Shown: positions 16,341-24,502 of the stretch, in pieces | How the letters are laid out: each line of letters begins with the position of its first letter | Numbering within the stretch: position 1 is the first letter of the stretch | DNA from: Streptomyces triticisoli | Lineage (GTDB): Bacteria > Actinomycetota > Actinomycetes > Streptomycetales > Streptomycetaceae | DNA length: 64,000 bases | Direction of reading: 5' to 3' | Assembly (NCBI RefSeq): GCF_003270085.1 | Contig: NZ_QFDQ01000020.1 | Span: 1 to 64,000, forward strand | Notes under the pieces: generated by a model | Database searches by the model: none | Seen by the model: the letters and a program-made list of their open reading frames with translations, nothing else | What the model was told of the DNA's origin: nothing | Translations under genes and position numbers: made by a program

Positions 16341-19064
16341 ATGCAGAGATCCAGGCGGCTCAGCGCCGCCCTCGTCCTGTCCACCGTGGCGGGCCTGGGC
16401 CTGGTGGCCCTGCCCCAGCCGGCCGCCGCGCTGACCCCGCCCGTCGCCTTCACCGCCGACGACCTGCCGACCTGGCAGACCAACGGCATCGTGTGGGCCC
16501 TGGCGGAAGCGGGCGGCACGGTCTTCGCGGGCGGCACCTTCTCGCAGGTGCGCCCGCCCGAGGGAGGGAGCGGCACCGCGCGGAGCGCGGTGAACTTCGT
16601 CGCGCTGGACGCGGCGACCGGCGACCCCACGTCCTGCCGGCTGTCCTTCACCGTCGGCAGCGGCACCGCGACCGTGCGGGCGCTCGCCGTCTCGCCGGAC
16701 AAGAAGACGCTGTACGCCGGCGGCTACTTCGGCGCGGTCAACGGCACGCAGGTCAGCAGTCTCGCCGCCATCGACATCGCCACCTGCACGCCCAGGGCGA
16801 ACTTCCGCCCCAGTGTCTCCGCCACCGTGCGGGCGCTCGCGGTCACCGACGACACCGTGTACCTGGGCGGCGACTTCTCCACCGTCGGCGGCAGCGCGCA
16901 CGCGCGGTACGCGGCGGTGGACGCCGCCAGCGGCGCGGTCAAGCCGTTCCGGGCCGACGTCGACGAGCCCGGCCGGGCCGTCGCGGTCACCCCGGACGGC
17001 AGGAACGTGATCCTCGGCGGTGACTTCTTCACCGTCAACGGCGCGAACTCGCACGCCCTGGCCGTCGTCGACGCCGTCACGGGCGCCAACGTCCGCACCT
17101 ATCCGGGGTTCATCGAGACCAACTCGGTGGTCAAGGGGCTCGACACCGACGCCACCGGCTTCTACACCGCCAACGAGGGCACCGGCGGCGGCGTCTTCGA
17201 CGGCCGCATCGCGCTCGACCTGTCGACGCTGAACCAGCGCTGGCGCGACACCTGCCTGGGCGCCACCCAGGCCGTCAAGTCGTACCAGGACGTGCTCTAC
17301 AGCGCCTCGCACGCGCACGACTGCTCCAGCGTCGGGGAGTTCCCCGACGGACGCCGCTATCACCTGCTCGCGCAGCCGACGAGCGCCGTCGGCAAGCTGG
17401 GCTGGTTCCCGGACACCAACGACGGTCTGGGCGAGGGCATCGGCCCGCGCGCCATGGTGGTCTCCGAGACCTCCGACAACAAGTACATGTGGGTCGGCGG
17501 CGAGTTCACCACCGTCAACGGCTCGGCGGCCCAGGGCCTGACGCACTTCGCGGCCTCCCCCGACGTCGGCGCGCCGACGGTGCCGTCGGTCGGCGCCGAG
17601 TCCGTCAGGCCGACCGAGGCCCGTGTCCGCTGGCGCGCCAGTCTCGACACGGACGACAGCAGACTGACGTACAAGGTCTACCGCAACGGCGGTTCCACGC
17701 CCGTGTACACCGTCGACGGCGATTCCGTGCCGTGGTCGCGCCCGCAGCTGTCGTTCACCGACGAGAACGTCACCGCCGGCTCCACCTACAGCTACCGGGT
17801 GACGGCCACCGACGGCGCGGGCAACACCTCCGCGCTGTCCGCCACGGCCACCGTGACGGTGCCGACCTCCGCCCAGAAGTACGCGGCGAAGGTGCTCGAC
17901 GACGGCGCGGACCTGTACTGGCGCTACGACGAGTCCGTCACCCCGTTCGTCGGCGACACCTCACCCGGCGACCAGAACGGCATCCACGTGGGCGGGCCCT
18001 CGCTGCGCCAGACCCCGGCCGCCGTGACCGGTCCGTCCACCGCCATCGGCTTCAACGGCAGCGACCAGATCGTCCACAGCGACAGGCGCACCACGGTGCC
18101 GGGCCAGTACTCGATCGAGACCTGGTTCAGGACGACCACCGGCCGGGGCGGCAAGCTCGTCGGGTTCGGCAACAACACCACACGGGCCAGCGGAAACTAC
18201 GACAAGCACATCTACATGCGCAACGACGGCCGGCTGGTCTTCGGCGTGTGGACGGGCAGCGCCCGCACCATCACCTCGCCCGCCGGCTACAACGACGGCG
18301 CCTGGCACCACGTCGTCGCCACCCAGGGCGCCTCCGGGATGGCTCTGTACGTGGACGGCACCCGGGTCGGCACGCTCGCCGAGACGGGCAGCCAGAACTA
18401 CAGCGGTTACTGGCGCGTCGGCGGCGACAACCTCAACGGCTGGCCGAACCAGCCCTCCAGCAGCTACTTCGCCGGGCAGATCGACGAGACCGCGATCTAC
18501 CCGTCGGTGCTGAGCGCGGCCCAGGTACAGAGCCACCACACCCTGGCCTCGGCTCCGGCCGACAGCGTGCAGACCGTCCGGGCGTCGGACGACACCTACG
18601 TCAACGCCGGTGCCGCCGGCACCAACTACGGCACCTCCACCTCGCTGGCGGTGCGCGGCAGCGCGGCGTACGAGACGTATCTGCGCTTCGATCTGCCCTC
18701 GGCCCCGGCCGGGACGGTGCTCAAGAGCGCGCGGCTGGCGGTGAAGACCACCACGCTGGACAGCGCGGGCAGCACGGACGACATCTCCGTGCGGCCGGTC
18801 ACCGGAAGCTGGACGGAGACGGGGACCACCTACACCTCCAGGCCCGCCGTGTCCTCGACCGTGGTCGGCACCCTGAGTGGGGCCACCGACGTCTCGGCGG
18901 TCTACTCGGCGGCGCTGGACACCGCGGCGCTCACCCCGGCTCTGGGCGGCGCCTACGACCTGGCGCTCACGAGCACCGGGACGGACGCCCTGTGGCTGTG
19001 GTCCAGTGAGGCGTCGGCCGCGGAGAACACCCCGCAGCTGGTGCTGACCTTCGGGGCGCCGTAG
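16341..19064 (+). CDS. Large secreted propeller-FN3-LamG-DNRLRE protein
   Basis: A 907-residue protein with a signal peptide (MQRSRRLSAALVLSTVAG..., cleaving after AAA near residue 30). Residues 40-400 are repeats of the type VRALAVSPDKKTLYAGGYF...NGT, seen at least four times, as in WD40/DUF5122-like beta-propellers. A fibronectin type III domain covers about 409-509. A LamG/concanavalin-like domain covers about 517-733 (YSIETWFRTTTGRGG, WHHVVATQG). A DNRLRE/CBM96-like domain covers about 742-907 (DDTYVNAGAAGTNYGTSTSLAVRG). No membrane anchor or sortase signal is visible. The start ATG follows GGGGGGTAC, like the sugar transferase gene. I infer a polysaccharide-binding matrix or adhesion protein. 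Confidence 0.85.
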   Translation: MQRSRRLSAALVLSTVAGLGLVALPQPAAALTPPVAFTADDLPTWQTNGIVWALAEAGGTVFAGGTFSQVRPPEGGSGTARSAVNFVALDAATGDPTSCRLSFTVGSGTATVRALAVSPDKKTLYAGGYFGAVNGTQVSSLAAIDIATCTPRANFRPSVSATVRALAVTDDTVYLGGDFSTVGGSAHARYAAVDAASGAVKPFRADVDEPGRAVAVTPDGRNVILGGDFFTVNGANSHALAVVDAVTGANVRTYPGFIETNSVVKGLDTDATGFYTANEGTGGGVFDGRIALDLSTLNQRWRDTCLGATQAVKSYQDVLYSASHAHDCSSVGEFPDGRRYHLLAQPTSAVGKLGWFPDTNDGLGEGIGPRAMVVSETSDNKYMWVGGEFTTVNGSAAQGLTHFAASPDVGAPTVPSVGAESVRPTEARVRWRASLDTDDSRLTYKVYRNGGSTPVYTVDGDSVPWSRPQLSFTDENVTAGSTYSYRVTATDGAGNTSALSATATVTVPTSAQKYAAKVLDDGADLYWRYDESVTPFVGDTSPGDQNGIHVGGPSLRQTPAAVTGPSTAIGFNGSDQIVHSDRRTTVPGQYSIETWFRTTTGRGGKLVGFGNNTTRASGNYDKHIYMRNDGRLVFGVWTGSARTITSPAGYNDGAWHHVVATQGASGMALYVDGTRVGTLAETGSQNYSGYWRVGGDNLNGWPNQPSSSYFAGQIDETAIYPSVLSAAQVQSHHTLASAPADSVQTVRASDDTYVNAGAAGTNYGTSTSLAVRGSAAYETYLRFDLPSAPAGTVLKSARLAVKTTTLDSAGSTDDISVRPVTGSWTETGTTYTSRPAVSSTVVGTLSGATDVSAVYSAALDTAALTPALGGAYDLALTSTGTDALWLWSSEASAAENTPQLVLTFGAP

Positions 19065-19081
19065 CCCTCACCGCATCCGAC

Positions 19082-19152
19082 GCGTGCGGGGCACCGGACC
19101 ACGGACCGGCGCCCCGCACGCCCCGCCCGGGCCCGCACCTCCGTGCGGGCCC
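19082..19152 (+). terminator. Tandem terminator after the secreted multidomain protein
   Basis: Two strong hairpins in series: 19082-19121 (about 16 bp with one mismatch, arms starting GCGTGCGGGGC) and 19129-19152 (perfect 10-bp stem GGGCCCGCAC/GTGCGGGCCC with a 4-nt loop). Confidence 0.75.
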
Positions 19153-19190
19153 GCCTCCGTACCCAGGCCCACGGGGCCGCAGGAGCCACC

Positions 19191-19904
19191 ATGCACACTC
19201 GTACTCTCCGGCCTCTTCGGCCTCTTCGGCCTCTTCGGTACGGCGCCACCGGCGCCGTCGCTCTCGCCGCGCTCCTCGCGCTCGCCGGCTGCAGCTCGCA
19301 AGGCGGCACGGAGGCGCGGCCGAAGCCCACGCGGAGCATCTCCGACGACCAGGCCGCCGCCGTACCCGACGACCAGGCGAGCCCCGTCCCCGAGGGCCCG
19401 TCGCCGGCACCCTCCAAGGGCCCGGTCCTGCCCGACGCGAAGCTCACCCCGGCGACCGGTTCCTTCACCGCCGAGGAGAAGAAGTACCTGCACGGCCGGG
19501 TGCCCGAGAACATGGATCCGGCCGCCGTGCTCCAGGTCGGCCAGGAGGCCTGCCAGCGCATCGAGCGCACCGCCGCCCGCGACAGGGATGCCGCGGTCGG
19601 CGCGCTCATCGCCGGGGACGTGCCGTCCGCCGACGACGCGATCCCCCGGCTGTGCCCGAAGCTGAAGCCCCTGCTGAGCACCGCCGCGACCGGTTTCGCC
19701 GACGGCACGCGCGAGGCACCCCGGCCGGGCGCCTACCGGGCACTGACCACCGCCGAGGGCTGCACCTGGCAGGCGCTGGGCGCGGGCGGCAAGGTGCTGG
19801 CGTCCGGGCCCGGCCCGGGCGGCTCGAAGAAGGTGACCGCGAAGGTCCCGGCCGGGACCCGTACGTTCGTCTCGTCGGGCTGCTACGCCTGGCTTCCCGC
19901 GTAG
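19191..19904 (+). CDS. Lipoprotein of unknown function
   Basis: A 237-residue protein with a lipoprotein signal ending in the lipobox LALAGCSS. The n-region carries three in-frame copies of a 9-bp repeat that spell LRPLRPLRPLR. A Pro/Ala-rich linker (about residues 45-80) leads to a globular domain with two Cys pairs (EACQRIE...PRLCPKL; EGCTWQ...SGCYAWLP). The C-terminal 60 residues resemble a small secreted beta-fold found in actinomycete lipoproteins. AGGAG is correctly spaced before the ATG. The last 22 bases overlap the end of the convergent glycosyltransferase gene. Function is not recognised. Confidence 0.7.
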   Translation: MHTRTLRPLRPLRPLRYGATGAVALAALLALAGCSSQGGTEARPKPTRSISDDQAAAVPDDQASPVPEGPSPAPSKGPVLPDAKLTPATGSFTAEEKKYLHGRVPENMDPAAVLQVGQEACQRIERTAARDRDAAVGALIAGDVPSADDAIPRLCPKLKPLLSTAATGFADGTREAPRPGAYRALTTAEGCTWQALGAGGKVLASGPGPGGSKKVTAKVPAGTRTFVSSGCYAWLPA

Positions 19905-21010
19905 GCCCGCCCGTACACGTCGAGCAGCGTGCCCAGGACCGCGTCCATGGAGAACGTCCCGGCGGTGAGCACCCGGGCCGCCGCCGACGCGGACCGGCGC
20001 ACGGACGGCTGGAGCAGGTCGAGCACCGCCGGGGCGATGCCGTCCGGGCCGGTCACCACGCGCCCGGCTCCGGACCGGTCCACCTCGCGGGCCAGGCCGT
20101 TGGAGCCGGTCACCACGACCGGGGTGCCCACGGCCATCGCCTCCAGGACCGACATCGGGAACGGCTCGTCCACCGACGGCAGCACATAGACGTGCGCCCG
20201 GCGCAGTTCCTCGGCCATGCGCGTCCCGGTGAGCGGCCCCGGGCAGCTCACCTTCCCCGCGAGCTCCAGCTCGTCGATCCGCCGCCGTACGGCGGCGAGT
20301 TCACCCTCGTCCGGCCCGGCCACGACGAAGGTCGCCTCCGGATGCCGGGCCAGGATCGCGGGCGCGGCGTCCACCAGGTCGACGGGACGCTTGCGGGCCT
20401 GCAGCCGGGCCGCGTACAGGATGCGCGGCGGTCCCTGGGGGGCGGGGCCCTCGGGCTGCGCGGGAACGCCGTTGACCAGGCGGACGGCGCGGTCGAGGCC
20501 CGCTCCGCCCACCACGGCGTGCAGATCCCGCAGTTCGCGCGTGGTGAGATACAGCACGGCAGCGGCGCCGCGCAGCACCCGGCGCACCGCGACCGCGTCG
20601 AGGAGCCGGGCCGACAGCCGCTCGCTCGGGTCGACCATGCCGTGCGTCTGCAGGACCAGGGGCCGTCCGGCGCGCAGTGCGGCCAACGCCACCGGCAGCG
20701 TCACCAGGTCGCGCGCGAGATGCACATGGACCACGTCGGCCCCCCGCACGAGGCGGTGGGCGCCGGCGAGGAGCGAGGGGGAGGTCAGGCCGCTGAACCC
20801 CAGCGGCAGGACCCTGCGCGCCCGGTGGAGCCGGGCGGGCACGCCATCCACCTCCTCGGGCAGCGGCCGCTCGAAGCCGTCGGCCAGGGCGGTGAGGCGG
20901 GCGTCGTGTCCGCGTGTCCGCAGGCCCTGGCAGAGGTTGAGGGCGACCCGGACCGGGCCGCCGAAGGCGTGGGTGGTGCTGTGCAGGGTGACCGCGTGCA
21001 GCACTCTCAC
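19883..21010 (-). CDS. Glycosyltransferase family 4
   Basis: A 375-residue GT-B enzyme. The N-terminal domain has VRVLHAVTLHSTTHAFGGPVRVALNL and DVVHVHLARDLVTLP. The C-terminal donor-binding domain has PRILYAARLQARKRPVDLVDA, AHVYVLPSVDEPFPMSVLEAMAVGTPVVVTGSNGLAREV (the EPFG-like and E-x7-E motif of GT4) and a closing helix. The GTG start at 21010 overlaps the acyltransferase stop (GTGA), so the two are coupled. It adds one sugar to the lipid-linked repeat unit; the donor cannot be read from the sequence. Confidence 0.9.
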   Translation of the reverse strand: MRVLHAVTLHSTTHAFGGPVRVALNLCQGLRTRGHDARLTALADGFERPLPEEVDGVPARLHRARRVLPLGFSGLTSPSLLAGAHRLVRGADVVHVHLARDLVTLPVALAALRAGRPLVLQTHGMVDPSERLSARLLDAVAVRRVLRGAAAVLYLTTRELRDLHAVVGGAGLDRAVRLVNGVPAQPEGPAPQGPPRILYAARLQARKRPVDLVDAAPAILARHPEATFVVAGPDEGELAAVRRRIDELELAGKVSCPGPLTGTRMAEELRRAHVYVLPSVDEPFPMSVLEAMAVGTPVVVTGSNGLAREVDRSGAGRVVTGPDGIAPAVLDLLQPSVRRSASAAARVLTAGTFSMDAVLGTLLDVYGRAYAGSQA

Positions 21011-21546
21011 GCCGGCTCCTCGACGGGTCGGCGCCGGTTGTCGGCGGTGTGCAGGGTCAGTTCGGGCAGGTCCTTGTGGAGGACCGCCCCGGCGCCCACG
21101 ACGGCGCAGCGGCCGACCTTCACTCCGGCCAGGACGGTGGCGCGGGCGGCGATCCACGCGCCGTCGTCCACGGTGATCGGCGCGTTGCGGTACCGGAAGT
21201 CGGCGGCGCGGTGGTCGTGGCCGCCGGTGCACAGCAGGGCCTCCTGCGACACGCACACGTGGGCGCCGAGGGTGACCGGCTCCAGGTTGAGGATCCACGC
21301 CCCCTCGCCGATCCAGGTGTGGTCGCCGACCGTCAGCTTCCAGGGCCACAGCACCCGTACCCGGTGGCGGACGAGCACCCCCGTGCCGATCCGGGCGCCG
21401 AAGGCGCGCAGCAGGGCCGTCCTGACGCGGGCCGGGGTGAACCACGCCATGAAGACCGTGTTCATCACCGCGAACCAGAGCGCCTGGACGAGTACGCCGC
21501 GCCCCTTGTCGTATCCGGCCAGTGTGAAGGCCGGCAGATCACGCAT
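21007..21546 (-). CDS. Hexapeptide-repeat acyltransferase (WcaF/CysE-like)
   Basis: A 179-residue protein made of a left-handed beta-helix: IGTGVLVRHRVRVLWPWKLTVGDHTWIGEGAWI and VKVGRCAVVGAGAVLHKDLPE show the [LIV]GxxxxI hexapeptide pattern. The catalytic His lies in the CTGGHDHR segment. The family includes colanic-acid acetyltransferase WcaF, and the order of motifs matches. It likely O-acetylates a sugar in the repeat unit. First gene of the two-gene unit with the GT4. Its ATG at 21546 lies behind a seven-G tract. Confidence 0.88.
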   Translation of the reverse strand: MRDLPAFTLAGYDKGRGVLVQALWFAVMNTVFMAWFTPARVRTALLRAFGARIGTGVLVRHRVRVLWPWKLTVGDHTWIGEGAWILNLEPVTLGAHVCVSQEALLCTGGHDHRAADFRYRNAPITVDDGAWIAARATVLAGVKVGRCAVVGAGAVLHKDLPELTLHTADNRRRPVEEPA

Positions 21547-21668
21547 CGATCCATCCCCCCCAACGACGCCTCCCCTGGCGCCACTTCGCCACACTCTAGT
21601 GGCCGGCGTTCACCGCGGGCGCTGCGTCGTAGACTGCGGCGGGGATCTTTTTCGGGGGCGGGGGCGCC

Positions 21669-23177
21669 ATGACGCAGCAGACCGGCCGGAGCGCGACGAC
21701 GGCGTCGGGGACGCCGGAGCCGGGTCCGCGGGAGCCCACGGCGCTGCCGCCCTTCTCACCGCGCACCCTGCTCTCGCGTGCGCTGTCGGTCCCGCTCGTA
21801 CTCGGCTTCTCGGTGTTCCTGCCGCTGCTGGTGCTGGTCCAGCCGGGCGCGGGCCTGCGCGACTCGGCGTTGTGGACGCAGCTGGCGCTGACGATGTACG
21901 CGGGCGTCCGGCTGTCGGTGATGATCCTCACCAGCCGCCGCAAGCTGCTCGCCGGTTCGTTCTGGCTGTTCGTCTACATGGCGATGGGGGTGGCGCCGCT
22001 CGCCCAGACCGTGCTCGGACGCACACCGACCCCGGTGGTGGGGACGCGCGCCGATCTGACCGAAGCCGTCTCGCTCGTCCTGATCGGCTGCGTCGCCTTC
22101 GACATCGGCTCGCTGCTGGCCCGTCAGCGGCCGGACCGGGAGCGGGACGACCGGCTGCGCCCGGCGCTGGTGCACCGCCGCCGCCTGTACCTGCTGACCG
22201 TTGTCGCCTTCGCCGGCTCGGCGCTCCTCGTGGTCGAGCTGGGCGGTCCCGCGGTCTTCTTCACCAGCCGCCAGGAGATCATCAGCAGCGTCGCGGAGGC
22301 GGGGCTCTCCCAGGCGGACTCGCAGGCGGGCCAGGCCATCGTGCGCGGCTTCGGCACGGTGCCCGCCCTCATCGCCTGGCTGGTGTACACGCGGTGGCTG
22401 GTGACCTCGCGGCGGGCCCGCCGCTCCGTGGTGGTCATCGCCGTGTGGCTGGCGCTGGCCGCGCTGAACGCGGTGGTCAACAACCCGGTCTCCAATCCGC
22501 GCTTCTGGTTCCTCACCGTCCTGTTCTCGCTGCTGTTCACCGTCTTCCCGGTGAGCGCCGCGCTGTACCGGATCGCGCTGAGCCTGGGCGTGGTGGTGGC
22601 GCTGATCGTCTTCCCCTTCGCCGACAGGTTCCGCTACGACGACGCCCACTACCGCCCGATCCAGACCACTTCCCCCCTGGAGCCGCTGGCCCTCAAGGAC
22701 TACGACCAGGTCGGCATGTTCGCCAACACCCTCACCTATGTGCAGTCGGGGCGCGGCCACACCTACGGCCGCCAGCTGGCGGGCTCGGTGCTGTTCGCGG
22801 TACCCCGGTCGGTGTGGCCGGGCAAGCCGATGGACACCGGGGTGGTGGTCGGCCAGTGGATGGGGGCGGTCAACACCAATCTCTCGTCGCCGGTGTGGGC
22901 CGAGCTGTGGATCGACTTCGGCCCGGTCGGCATGGCGGCGGGGTTCGTGGCCCTGGGGTACGCGGCGGCGCGCGTCGACCGCCGCTATGCGCGCCGGGCG
23001 GTGCGCCGGGCCCCGCCGGGCAGCCTGATCGCGCTGACCGTGCCCCTGGTCGCCGGGTACTCCTTCATCCTGCTGCGGGGGCCCCTGCTGCAGGCGTCGG
23101 GGCGTGTGGCGATCGCGGCGTGCTGCATCGCGCTGATCACCACGTTCCGGCAGGACCGGGCGGCCGGGCTGCGCTGA
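21669..23177 (+). CDS. Polysaccharide repeat-unit polymerase (Wzy-like) membrane protein
   Basis: A 502-residue integral membrane protein with about 10-12 hydrophobic segments and a long loop between later helices (FRYDDAHYRPIQTTSPLEPLALKDYDQVGMF), as in O-antigen/oligosaccharide repeat-unit polymerases. The proximal region has SNPRFWFLTVLFSLLF and WPGKPMDTGVVVGQWMG. Sequence identity among Wzy proteins is low, so the call rests on topology and on its place between flippase, acyltransferase and transferase genes. The start at 21669 (ATG in GGGGGCGCCATG) fits the spacing. Confidence 0.75.
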   Translation: MTQQTGRSATTASGTPEPGPREPTALPPFSPRTLLSRALSVPLVLGFSVFLPLLVLVQPGAGLRDSALWTQLALTMYAGVRLSVMILTSRRKLLAGSFWLFVYMAMGVAPLAQTVLGRTPTPVVGTRADLTEAVSLVLIGCVAFDIGSLLARQRPDRERDDRLRPALVHRRRLYLLTVVAFAGSALLVVELGGPAVFFTSRQEIISSVAEAGLSQADSQAGQAIVRGFGTVPALIAWLVYTRWLVTSRRARRSVVVIAVWLALAALNAVVNNPVSNPRFWFLTVLFSLLFTVFPVSAALYRIALSLGVVVALIVFPFADRFRYDDAHYRPIQTTSPLEPLALKDYDQVGMFANTLTYVQSGRGHTYGRQLAGSVLFAVPRSVWPGKPMDTGVVVGQWMGAVNTNLSSPVWAELWIDFGPVGMAAGFVALGYAAARVDRRYARRAVRRAPPGSLIALTVPLVAGYSFILLRGPLLQASGRVAIAACCIALITTFRQDRAAGLR

Positions 23178-23197
23178 ACAGGTCCTGGTGCCCGCGC

Positions 23198-24502
23198 TCA
23201 GCCCGTGGGGACCGCCGGGACGGAAGCGGCCGTGGGCCGCTCCTCGGCCCGCAGGCGGACGACGCGTGTCCAGGCCGCCACCGCCTTCAGCGCGGAACCC
23301 GCGGCCAGTCCCCAGGCCGCGCCCAGCGCCGACCCGCTCAGCAGGTATCCGCCGAGCATGAGGACGACCGAGAGCAGCGAGAACACCACCTGCACCGGCA
23401 GGGTGGCGCGCGGGCTGAGCACCCGCAGGGTCACCAGGGCACAGGTGCCCAGGCCCATCACCGCGTACTGGGCGCCCGAGGCGGGCAGCAGCACGGAGGC
23501 CGACTGCCAGGTGGCGCCGAGGAGTTGGCGTCCCACACCGTCGGGCAGGGCGTGGAGCACCAGCCCCCAGGCGAGGCCGACGGCACAGAGCACGAGACCG
23601 ACCCCGGCGGCGGCGCGGGCAGTTGCCCTGCGGCCTCCGAGACGGCCCAGCAGCGGCGGCCCGAACGCGTTGACCGAGTTGAACAGGACGTTGAGCGGGC
23701 CGAAGAGCGTGGTCGCCCCGCGCAGCGCTCCGACCGCCAGCGGGGCGGCGAACAGCCCGAGGCCCAGCACGGCGAGCTGGCTGGAGGCGTTGCCCACGGC
23801 GAACTCCACCACGAAGCGCTGTCCGAGGTGGCCCCGGCGCACATAGGGCGACAGGTCGGTCCGGGCACTCCGCACATAAGGCCACAGCAGGCGCAGGCCG
23901 AGCAGCAGCGCCGGCACGGCCGACAGTCCCCAGACGGCCACGAGCAGTCCCGGCGCGGTGTGCCGGGGCTGGAGCAGCAGCGCGGGCACCACGCACACCA
24001 GGCGCAGGCTGTCGGCGGCCAGCGCCAGGCCGGGGCGGCGCAGGGTGGAGAACGCGTACCGCAGCCCGTCCTGCACCAGTACCAGCGGCAGGACGAGCCC
24101 CAGGGCGAGGAAGGCTCCGCCCGGTCCGGCCCAGCCGCCGGTGACGGCGGTGGTGACCGCGCCGGCGGTGGCGAGCAGGGCGCCGACGGCGGTGGCGGCC
24201 AGCGCGGTGAAGGAGACCGCGGACCGGCACGCGGCCCCGGTGGCCGCGGTGTCGCCCCGGGTGAGGACGACCGCCTGGCCCACGTACGCCGTGTTGAGGC
24301 CGAGCAGCACCGTGAAGGCCAGGTAGACCATCGAGAAGGCGGCGAACCCGTGCACGGTGGAGACGCGGGCGGCGATCACCAGCACGGCGATGTTGGTGAG
24401 GCTGGACGCCGCCTGGTCGAGCACGGAGGCGAACGCGGCCGCCGAACGCCGCGGTACGCGCGACGGCCCGGACGCCGGCGGATGCTCTCCCGGGGCGGTC
24501 AC
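23198..24502 (-). CDS. Polysaccharide flippase (Wzx-like, MATE/MVF fold)
   Basis: A 434-residue protein with about 12 transmembrane helices, beginning AAFASVLDQAASSLTNIAVLVIAARV. This is the typical Wzx opening in which residues near SLTN begin helix 1. It moves lipid-linked repeat units across the membrane. The start overlaps the stop of the Wzz-like gene (bases 24499-24502), so the two are co-translated. Family assignment relies on topology and neighbourhood. Confidence 0.8.
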   Translation of the reverse strand: MTAPGEHPPASGPSRVPRRSAAAFASVLDQAASSLTNIAVLVIAARVSTVHGFAAFSMVYLAFTVLLGLNTAYVGQAVVLTRGDTAATGAACRSAVSFTALAATAVGALLATAGAVTTAVTGGWAGPGGAFLALGLVLPLVLVQDGLRYAFSTLRRPGLALAADSLRLVCVVPALLLQPRHTAPGLLVAVWGLSAVPALLLGLRLLWPYVRSARTDLSPYVRRGHLGQRFVVEFAVGNASSQLAVLGLGLFAAPLAVGALRGATTLFGPLNVLFNSVNAFGPPLLGRLGGRRATARAAAGVGLVLCAVGLAWGLVLHALPDGVGRQLLGATWQSASVLLPASGAQYAVMGLGTCALVTLRVLSPRATLPVQVVFSLLSVVLMLGGYLLSGSALGAAWGLAAGSALKAVAAWTRVVRLRAEERPTAASVPAVPTG

